From Punica granatum (lineage: Eukaryota > Streptophyta > Magnoliopsida > Myrtales > Lythraceae), in contig NC_045127.1 in NCBI RefSeq assembly GCF_007655135.1, forward strand, positions 15,447,001 to 15,511,000: a DNA stretch of 64,000 nucleotides, given 5' to 3'. Of this stretch, positions 56,046 to 64,000 are shown piece after piece (within the stretch, counting starts at the first letter, position 1; every line of letters starts with the position of its first letter). The notes under the pieces are model-generated. The model worked only from the letters and a program-made list of their open reading frames with translations, was not told where the DNA came from and made no database searches. The translations under genes were made by a program, and so were the position numbers.

Positions 56046-57213
56046 AAGTTTTTTGTGGGTCCAATGGACGAGGATTAACAATTTAATTAACAGGCTATAT
56101 CTGTGGTGGGACTATCACTATGCAAATGCTCTTAGGATTGTTTGGCTTTTTTTTGCTAGAATCTCCTTTCGACACACGCGCGTGGCAAATGGTTTATGCA
56201 TTAGGTGCAAGGCGTGTCAGGGCACAGTCCCAAGGATTAGTAGCGAAATTACCAGCCGACCTCACCGAGATAGAGTGTAGTGCCACGACCACGGAGGTCT
56301 ACAAGTCTAGTCAGCGGCTGGGTTTCAAGTTAAAACGAGTCGAGTGGTTGACAGTGTGTCGTTCAGACGATTACAGCACACCGAGGATTTGGCCGCTTAG
56401 ATTCTACCCAATGAGCGTGTGCGACCTATTAACTATACGAATGGAACGGTTCAGAAGTCGGTTTGAAGGGTGGTTAATCACAGCCCAAGGTGGCCTGTGA
56501 GTAGTGTGGCCTCAGCTATGGATAGCCAAGAAGGATGAGCCAACGGCCGGAATCTTAGCTCGGTGGTTATCTCGAATCGGAAGTCGAGATGATGACAGCC
56601 GATGGATCGACAATTAGGAGACCCCGAAAGGTCAGTTGGGTTTGCTCCGGAAAAGGGGTTTAAATACATTGAAGATAAATGGTGCAAGAATTTAGATATG
56701 TAAGGTACAAGTGCAAGAAAAGTAAGAATAAAAGATAATGCGTTTGATTGATGTCCCAAAAGAGATTTAAAACAATAGACGGACTTAGCTTATATAGGCT
56801 ATAGCACTAGAGTGCCGCCCAAGACAATGGAATCGGAAGATAATCTACCAAAATGGACAACTAACTAACTTAGGACTACGGAAAATAATGTTCCACTTAT
56901 TTCTAATTAAGCAAACAAAATGCAACGAAAGCAAATAAAATAAGATGGAAACTCCAAAGTGCTGCACCTCCATATTCCCGTGCAACAACCAGATTACTTC
57001 GCGTGTTCCCTTTTTCCAATTTGCTGCCATGAACGCCCCATGTTGATAGGATATTGTCCAATTAAAGTAATGATGGGCACATTTCTAATTCTCTTCCTTG
57101 ATGGCCTTCAATTGTGGGCTATTCTCCTCACATGGGTCAATCTCATGGGCTTCTCTCAATCCATTACACGTTTTGGCCCACATTTACTGAGAAGTGCGGA
57201 AAATGGGTGTAAA
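56046..57213. mobile_element. Possible solo LTR (unconfirmed)
   Basis: A GC-richer stretch (56200-56650) is followed by TTATATAGGC near 56788, a possible TATA box, and the block ends GGGTGTAAACA at 57213, the type of terminus seen in Ty3 LTRs. No matching TG start or 5-bp duplication was found, so the left end is open. Frames here (for example 56120-56500) do not resemble a known protein. Confidence 0.28.
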
Positions 57214-58018
57214 CAATTATATCTTTATGTTTTATAGAAGACATCATTAGCGAGCTATCTACCGGTGATGGATGGTGGCAACTGGTGGACCATGGTCCAT
57301 GGAAGACGTGGTGGTTCGACCGAAGAGAGTTTTGTTTTTCCGCAAACATTAGGAAATTGTTATTTGGGAAAGAAATTTGCAAAGCAACTTCCAAACAAAA
57401 CATTGGTATACATAGATAATCATCAAAACGAGCTCCAACAATTAATAAGTTTTTTGGTCATGTTACTCGTGCAAAAAAAAAAATCGTTCCCACGTCTTCT
57501 ATCCCTTTCCTTGTCTTCCCTTATAAAACATTAGGAAATCGAGAGAAATTTGATTCCTTTCTTCAGTTTTCTCGAAAATTAAACAAGTTTTTTTCTTTTA
57601 TTTGCCAAAAAAAAAGAATTATATATTTTCAATATGCATTCTGATATTCAGAAACTCATTAGAATTATTTCAGTCGAGCCGGATTGAGCCATTAAGATGG
57701 GAAATAATATAGATTTTTATTATTCACAAGATTCCAACTCAAAACTTCATTTAAAAAGAGCAAATACCAAACCATTTGAACCAATTCACGTTGATTAAAG
57801 GAATCACATATTAAGATGCAATCCTTGAGTTTGATTCTTCACTTTTTAAAAACTCTCAGATTTGAAAATCAGACCAGTATGCTTTCTTTGGGGAGCGAGA
57901 AGCGGCCAAGTATAGAAGAAGAGGCGGTTGGCTTAGTAAAGATAGTAAAAAGCTCCAGTTTGTTAATGGCGCCTCGGCTCAATCAAGTAATGTAGTTTGT
58001 AGCAAAACACAGAATATG
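57214..58018. other. Intergenic stretch
   Basis: A 89-codon plus frame (57265-57534, MMDGGNWWTMVHGRRGG) has no recognisable domain. The rest is AT-rich with a short A run. No gene is supported. Confidence 0.4.
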
Positions 58019-58212
58019 TGGTGCGTTTGGTTTCAGAATTAAAGTAACTTTGATTTTAATTGTGGAAAAGGACAAATGATTGTGTAGTGTGTTGAGTTAA
58101 AGCTAAAATTAAAATTTTTTACTTGGAAAATGTGTATTTTGTTGTGTAGTATATTGAGTTAAAGTTAACGTTAAATTTTTTGTAACTTTAACTGCGAAAC
58201 CAAACGGAGTTG
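58019..58212. mobile_element. Short MITE, same family as 18186-18732
   Basis: Ends GTGCGTTTGGTTTCAG and CGAAACCAAACGGAGT. Inner TTGTGTAGT.TGTTGAGTTAAAG repeats match the pair at 18.2-18.7 kb. About 194 bp, non-coding. No clear duplication. Confidence 0.6.
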
Positions 58213-58774
58213 AAATCCTTGAGATTGGTTCTTCACTTAAAAGCCATTTGGTATGGAGGTAACTCTCTCTTTTAAATTAGCCTTGAATTAACGGACACTG
58301 TTATGCTTTATAACAAAATTAAGTTTTACTTCACTTAATTTAACTTTTTTTTCTCAATTCAACAATACGATCATCACTTTTTTTTGTCTTTTTCTTTAAA
58401 TTTTCTCTCATATATTTTCTTATCTATTATTTAAATTAATTCGTTAGTACTAAATTCTCTTAACTTTCAACATTTTTCCTCAATTTTAACATTTTTTCTT
58501 CAATTTAACAACATAATCATTATTTTTTTAATCTTTTTCTTTAAATTCTTGAACATTCTTTTTCCAACTACTTTTGTCTCCATATACTCAAATCAAACTA
58601 AATCAAATTAAATCAAATTTAACTTTTTTACTAAGCGCTATGTAATATTTGACAAAACGAAATAATAGTTGAGTATTTCTTTTTTTTTGCTTACTAACTT
58701 TCTTTCTAAAATTCTCTATAAGCTTTTAAGCGATTAGGTTTATCTTCAATCCAAAAACTTGGTGACAGACCCAA
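58213..58774. other. AT-rich intergenic stretch
   Basis: T-rich DNA with AATTTAAC-type repeats. Nothing identifiable. Confidence 0.4.
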
Positions 58775-58900
58775 TCGCTTATAAACCCAATAAAAATTTG
58801 ACATGGTATCGAGCAAGGTTACCCGTCTGTGTGGGGATTTACACCACATCAGGTCCGAGTGCGAAACTCGTGACTAGTGAAGTCCGAGTCTGAAAAAATG
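58775..58900 (+). mobile_element. Small LTR element fragment with primer site
   Basis: AAAAATTTGACA is followed by TGGTATCGAGC (58804-58814), a near-perfect initiator-tRNA primer site, then CAGGTCCGAGTGCGAAACTC and GAAGTCCGAGTCTGAAAA. The same order occurs at about 61045-61170. It fits the end of an LTR plus the start of the internal part of a TRIM-like element. Confidence 0.6.
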
Positions 58901-58974
58901 CACCTAAGATGTGTGCCACCCTAGTATGTGTGCCACCCTTATGATCGGTTTTGATAATCATGATGTATTTATTT

Positions 58975-59070
58975 TGTTCTTTTAATGGTTTCAGTACCTG
59001 CGGGATTATTAACAGTACCTTTTTTGGAAAATGTTATAAATTTCAAAATCCATTTCGTCGTCCAGTAGCC
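58975..59070 (+). pseudogene. petD: Plastid petD fragment
   Basis: The frame reads VLLMVSVPAGLLTVPFLENV and, after a one-base loss near 59037, KFQNPFRRPVA. This is the C-terminal part of cytochrome b6/f subunit IV. About 96 bp, with no start or stop of its own. Confidence 0.85.
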
Positions 59071-59267
59071 ATAGCTTATGGCTAGAGCAATAGGAGTGGG
59101 CCCCAGCAGAGAAAACAGTAAGGATAACGAGCGCTCCGCCCGCTTGGCGGGCGGCAAGAGCAGCGGGGCCCCCATCTGGAGACATACTGAAAGCCATGCC
59201 TTTCGAACCGAAGGCAACGCCCGTCTTCCAAATCAAAGGAAAAAAGGGCTCGTTGGGAAGAGGATGG

Positions 59268-59336
59268 AGTCTCTCCCAATTGGTTGGACCGTAGGTGCGA
59301 TGATTTACTTCACGGGCGAGGTCTCTGGTTCAAGTC
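59268..59336 (+). pseudogene. trnI-GAU: Plastid trnI-GAU intron end and 3' exon fragment
   Basis: CTCTCCCAATTGGTTGGACCG followed by the 3' exon (AGGTGCGATGATTTACTTCA, GGTCTCTGGTTCAAGTC). It is cut about 12 bases before the end of the tRNA, and the 5' exon is absent, so no tRNA can form. Confidence 0.82.
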
Positions 59337-59573
59337 TCAAGCAGTAACAAGATCAGCTCTTATTCCTATAGAAAGTCTCTTCTCTATACTCGTACAAACA
59401 ACTAAGAACCTAACAGAACTTTTAAAAAAAGGAACTTTTAAGAAGGGGTTCTCGCCGGGAAAAAGCCCTTCGTTCCGTTTGAAGAAAGGAAGGATCCAAA
59501 AGAATCGATCTTTCTTTTAGTTGTTGAATCTCTCTTTGATTGATCAATGTGTGATATTCCGAATCCTCATTAC

Positions 59574-59644
59574 CAGAGGATGCAAGCGTTATCCGGAATG
59601 ATTGGGCGTAAAGCGTCTGTAGGTGGCTTTTTAAGTCCGCCGTC
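59574..59644 (+). pseudogene. rrn16: Plastid 16S rRNA fragment
   Basis: CAGAGGATGCAAGCGTTATC continues through GGGCGTAAAGCGTC to GTCCGCCGTC. This is the conserved segment just after the 530 loop of plastid 16S rRNA. 71 bp only. Confidence 0.88.
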
Positions 59645-59756
59645 TCCTCTCCCGGCGGCTTTTACTCATGGCTATAGCCAGTTGCTAAGACGATTCCCAT
59701 TCTCATTCAACGGTCTATCAATGCCAAGAGGTTACCATCACTCCGGATCAAATTAA

Positions 59757-60035
<279 letters not shown>

Positions 60036-60744
60036 TAGTTGATCGAGAAAGCAAGGACCCATATAGAGCAAGGCCATGAGTAGATCGAAAAGGTCTCGCG
60101 AAGCCGGTAATCCTTTGGATGTTTTGAACGAGTCTTAAGCGAGTGAAGTGCCCCATAAGCTAGTTGGGCGAGCTATATGTTAGGTCCTCTGCTGAAACTC
60201 GAGTAGGAAAGAAAACTAAATAAGGTTAAGCAAGCCGGAGTAGGATCGAAGAAAGAGTGTAGACTAGCCAAAAAGTAGGTATAGTAGGCGCCCCGATCTC
60301 GATCCTTCCGGTGATGCCAGAAGTCGTTTCGATATACGATTTTATCTTGTTTCAATTTTATTTATTATCCCTGATCCGAAAGTAACCTTTTTCTTTCCTT
60401 GGGCAGTACCTCCCAACAAGATTTATCCAAACTCCAGTCCTTCTGGTTTGCACTAAAGTGCCTTACTTAAGTAGCCCTCGAGGAGTCCGAGTGCTTTGCC
60501 CATGCTGCTATCCGCCGCCGAAGCGCTCAAGGGATTCGTGCTTGGATGTCGAGATCAGGGGACTCTACCCAATCCATGTTCTATTTCTGTCAGAGGGCAA
60601 TATGAATGTTCTATCATGTTCTCTTTCAACCGGGAATTCAAAAAGTTTTTTTGTACGACAAATAAATAATCAAACGCTAGATTAAATAATCTAAATCTGA
60701 AAATGGGACCTAGAACGGAAAAATCCATTAGATAATGAACTATT

Positions 60745-61515
60745 GGTTCTCAACTCATAGTTGGTTTAATCCCTTAGCCCGAGTGTGGAAGAGGAAGCTC
60801 ACGTTGAGATAATTAAGGCCTGAGTTCGAAAATAAGAGAGTCTAGCTCAAGGTAAGTTGTTAATGGCAAGTGTTTAAGTGTTTACATGACATGAATAGGT
60901 AAAAGAGTGAGAAAGACCATATGGTGTCACGTGAGATGGGTATCGAGATTTAGAATCCCACCTGCAAAAACTAAGACCCCAATGGGTTTATTAGAAATTG
61001 TATACCACAACCTACATGCTCGAGCTTTGGAATTTGAGACGAGCCTAATTGCTGATAGGTCCAGTGAAAATTTGACATTGTATCAGAGCAACATCACGTG
61101 CTAATATGGAGACTTACACTACGCTAGGCCTGAGTGTGAAACTCATGGCTAGTAAAGTCCAAATCTGAAAACCAAAGTTCGGCTCGTAGTTGATTTAATC
61201 CCCCTTGCCCGAGTGTGGAAAAAGAAAAGCCCACCTTGAGGTAATTAACACTTGAGTTCGAAAGAGAGGATGGTCCAACTCGAGGTAAGCTATCGAAAGC
61301 GAGTGTTTAAATGTTCACGTGACACTTGTAGGTAAAAGAGTGAGAAAGACTACATTGTGCCACGTGAGATGGATGTTGAGATTTAAATTATCACATAAAA
61401 AAAGTAAAAAAATTCCAATGGGTTTCCAAGAGATTGGATATTACAACCTACAAGTTCGAACTTTTGAATTAAAAACGGTCCCAATCGCTTGTAACCTCAA
61501 TGGAAATTTGAGATT
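60745..61515 (+). mobile_element. TRIM-like small LTR element
   Basis: Two direct repeats of about 325-335 bp (about 60745-61070 and 61180-61515) share TTTAATCCC, CCCGAGTGTGGAA, GGTAAAAGAGTGAGAAAGAC, CCAATGGGTTT and TGGAAATTTGA-type ends. Just after the first comes TTGTATCAGAGCAAC (about 61078-61092), close to the initiator-tRNA primer site. The internal part is only about 110 bp with no coding capacity. This is the layout of a terminal-repeat retrotransposon in miniature. Boundaries are approximate. Confidence 0.66.
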
Positions 61516-63230
61516 CTTCTAGAGAAACTGGGCATGCTAACCACATTTTCAATAACATTTAAAAACAGCCCATCAAAAGAACATTTGAAATGTGATTAGT
61601 ATGCTCCCATAAACTGGCTGCTTAATGAATAACATGGCTGCTTTCTTAACAGTTATTTTATCGGAGAAAAAAATCTATGGGACCCCGAACTGTCCGACCT
61701 GATGATCGTCAGATTACCCCATCTTACATATGATCCTGGAGGGTTACCGTGCCCACCAATGCCAGTGAGCTCATTGCCTTGCATGGCCCAGATCATGCAA
61801 GACCAGGACAGCTTTACCTTTGGTTCGGGCAATCTAGGTAGGAACCGCCTCAGCTGCACTCCGAGTCTCCGACCAGCGATGAGAAAGGCTTGGGTCCAGC
61901 AGACCTAGGTCAGAACCAACTTAGCTCCAACATCTTCAAACAAAGCTCAGGATCAACCATCTAACCTAATCACGGCTCGTCAAAGAAAATCGTGTACCGG
62001 TCGGGCTCCATGTGGTCTTGTAATACCTCCTATAAACTGATGTGCAGGAGTTTGAAACCTCAATACGTTTGCTGAAATACATGATTGGGCTTGCCCTTTT
62101 CCTTAGGATACCGACAGCCAGTCATTGCCACTGTGATAAAAGAAGGCAAACAATGTCAAAACTTCCCGCTATACAATTCGGTCTGTTCCCACTGCTTTTT
62201 TCAACCACAACATGACTGAATGTTTCACACATTATGATGATGATGACTTGCCGTTAATTTGACTATTGAAATTTGAATCTGACCCCCGAAGAATGGCTCT
62301 TCACCCGGTCTAACTTCGACCGATAGTTAGCATTGACGTGCTAACGTAATCTCTAAATAGATACGAAGGAAAAGGAACAACTGATGGATATGGAAATATG
62401 ATGTTACTGGCTCCGAGTTAATAGGAGTGACTTAATGCAGAGTGTTTAGTTCAGCCATCCGCCAAAAGTGAAACCGAACGGCATTACATAGCACAAGCTG
62501 CTTAGATTTCTCTACTTTTAACCTATGAACACCTGAATCTTTTATTGAGGACTCCAAAAAACTCTCACCAGCTGTCTAGCTGGTGTAGTTCCTATGCAGC
62601 GAATAAAGCTATTGATAAGACGAACAAATTGCGAAAAGTACTTACAAACAGAAGCTGAGACCCGGGGGAATAATTCTCATCAATCTTCCAGATAGATAGT
62701 GATCACGAACACCTGACAAAACCTGCAAAAACAATGAAAGAACTCAAGACAGTCCCCCGAAAAACTATAGAATCACATAACAACTGTTGGCGTTAGTAAT
62801 TACAATCTCCAACAAACAGCTAAGAAAAACTGCCACTGATAATGAAGAAATTTTACATTCGCTCGAACAAATCGCATTGACTCGGATACCCACAAGACCT
62901 GATGTAAATGAACAGATACAGTACTGTAAGAATTCATTTTGAATCTTATTTTGATGGTTTTCAGTGTGGAGCCTAAGGTTACAGGACTAAGAATCATCCC
63001 TTAATTTGTAGGAGGGGCCGATTACAACATTTAATTTCTCGAGCTCCTCCGACAAACTACGATGAACTGAGTATGGTCTAATGTAATGTGAAATTCTACA
63101 GCAACAGGGCAGAATTTGAGACCGAGAAGGAAGAAAAAAGCATACATGAAAGAATTACAACAATCTTTTCAGAAAAGAACAGGAAAAAAAAATGGCAGAC
63201 ATTTCTCTTTTTCCTTTCCTCCCTTGTTTC
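61516..63230. other. Intergenic stretch, probable 3' UTR on the right
   Basis: 61690-61990 is GC-richer and may be a worn coding piece of unknown family. From about 62700 on, next to the stop codon at 63231, the DNA probably contains the 3' UTR of the minus-strand nuclease gene. No further gene is supported. Confidence 0.4.
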
Positions 63231-64000
63231 CTACAGGAAAGAAGTGCCCGCAAGTCCTTTGTGCAAGATGTTATGGGCGATTGCGTCCCTCGCCTTCATC
63301 AAGCTCACGGACCTTAGTGCGGCCTCAGGGACCATCTCATCGTCCATGATCTCTATTCTCAATTCAGGATCCATCTCCTCCCCTCTCATCTCACAGATAT
63401 TGTGGAGAACACAGCAGGCACCGAGCACGATCGGGAGGTCCTGGAGCTTCACCTCAGTTCGTTTCTGGAGGCAGCTCCACCGACCCTTCAGCCTTGCAAA
63501 CGCGTCCTTAGCGACATTTTGGACCTCCCCGATCTTCTCATTGAAGGCGTGCTGGGTCCACGTCAAGTTCGGCTGGGTGTAGGGCACCAGGACCCAGTCC
63601 AAAAGCGGGTATCCGGACCCGCCCACGATCCACACACCCTTCAGGAGCCCACCCTGGGCCCGCTGGTAAAGGGCAGACTTCTCCAGCACCTGATCGTCAG
63701 GCATGGACCCAGGCCAGCCAATGCAGACGTCCGTAAATACGCCTCTCGGGTCTACCACACCCTGCAATGTGATCGAGTATGAAGTCTTCTGGTTCCGCTC
63801 TGTATGCCGCTTATTAAAGTAAGCTGCGACGCTGATCTTCGGGGCGATGATCGGGACATGAGTCGTGTACATGGAACCCACGACGTTCGGGATAGCTGAG
63901 ACTGACTCGAATTCTTCCTTTATCTTCCTCAAATCCTCGGGCCACTGAAGGAACTTGGGCATTAGGACACTCTTAATAGCAGCACAGACTTCGAGTACCA
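63231..64000 (-). CDS. Domesticated Harbinger-transposase-like nuclease, partial
   Basis: The minus-strand frame runs open from the window edge (VLEVCAAIKSVLMPKFLQW) to the stop at 63231, so the start lies outside the window. About 256 residues are visible. It matches the plant ALP1/HARBI1-like nuclease group: VGSMYTTHVPIIAPKISVAA, GVFTDVCIGWPGSMPDDQV, SGYPLLDWVLVPYTQPNLTW, AFARLKGRWSCLQKRTEV, LGACCVLHNICEMRGEEMDP and HNILHKGLAGTSFL. This is the DDE_4 fold of PIF/Harbinger transposases. Where active relatives have Asp in the first block (ID.TH) this has SMYTTH, and the Glu block (VER.FG) reads VAKDAF, so catalysis is probably lost. There are no terminal repeats nearby. It is probably a host protein, perhaps chromatin-linked like ALP1. 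Confidence 0.9.
   Translation of the reverse strand, partial: VLEVCAAIKSVLMPKFLQWPEDLRKIKEEFESVSAIPNVVGSMYTTHVPIIAPKISVAAYFNKRHTERNQKTSYSITLQGVVDPRGVFTDVCIGWPGSMPDDQVLEKSALYQRAQGGLLKGVWIVGGSGYPLLDWVLVPYTQPNLTWTQHAFNEKIGEVQNVAKDAFARLKGRWSCLQKRTEVKLQDLPIVLGACCVLHNICEMRGEEMDPELRIEIMDDEMVPEAALRSVSLMKARDAIAHNILHKGLAGTSFL

Noticed and set aside
59285..59340. Possible functional tRNA
   Set aside because: It is the plastid trnI-GAU 3' exon only, cut before the acceptor end and without a 5' exon.
63088..63782. Plus-strand frames over the nuclease gene
   Set aside because: They are antisense shadows of the conserved minus-strand DDE_4 frame.

Overview
This is plant nuclear DNA, from a eudicot by its protein families. 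Intron-rich genes use GT-AG splice sites and are separated by AT-rich DNA packed with transposons, an integrated pararetrovirus and organelle DNA. Protein and repeat style suggested Myrtales, perhaps pomegranate, but that is only an impression.

Four host genes look intact, plus one decayed copy. A coclaurine N-methyltransferase-like gene (9565-12387, +, 8 exons, 369 aa) converges on a clade A protein phosphatase 2C of the HAB1 type (13229-15428, -, 4 exons, 530 aa), a negative regulator of abscisic acid signalling. A single-RRM RNA-binding protein gene lies at 51310-55135 (+, 6 exons, 242 aa). A domesticated Harbinger-transposase-like nuclease gene leaves the window on the minus strand (63231-64000). 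A DnaJ-like pseudogene is at 5303-6108. No metabolic or operon-like link joins them.

Mobile elements fill much of the rest. 1-9.4 kb: SINE-like copies, three short Helitron ends and a 124-bp foldback element whose empty site survives at 6.65 kb. 18.2-18.7 kb: two MITEs head to head. 19.9-24.6 kb: a 4.65-kb Helitron with both termini. 25.7-31 kb: a 5'-truncated LINE with a 15-bp target duplication, a Copia remnant, a Mutator-like element with long arms and a SINE in one arm, and a Tourist-like MITE. 31.1-42.5 kb: one LINE interrupted by a near full-length LINE on the other strand. 42.5-51.2 kb: two Mutator-type MITEs, one inside a Tourist-like MITE that was also split by an endogenous pararetrovirus.

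The pararetrovirus (43566-51095) is slightly longer than one unit (7,332 bp), with 198-bp terminal repeats and decayed movement protein, coat, zinc knuckle, protease, reverse transcriptase and RNase H modules. It ends about 215 bp before the start codon of the RNA-binding protein gene, on the same strand.

58.9-60.7 kb holds organelle-derived DNA: fragments of plastid petD, trnI-GAU, rrn16 and psbC are set in GC-richer DNA that looks mitochondrial, between remnants of one small LTR-type repeat family. The best leads for novelty are the virus/MITE promoter replacement, the organelle mosaic, the unrecognised viral frame after RNase H, the contents of the large Helitron and the foldback with its empty site.
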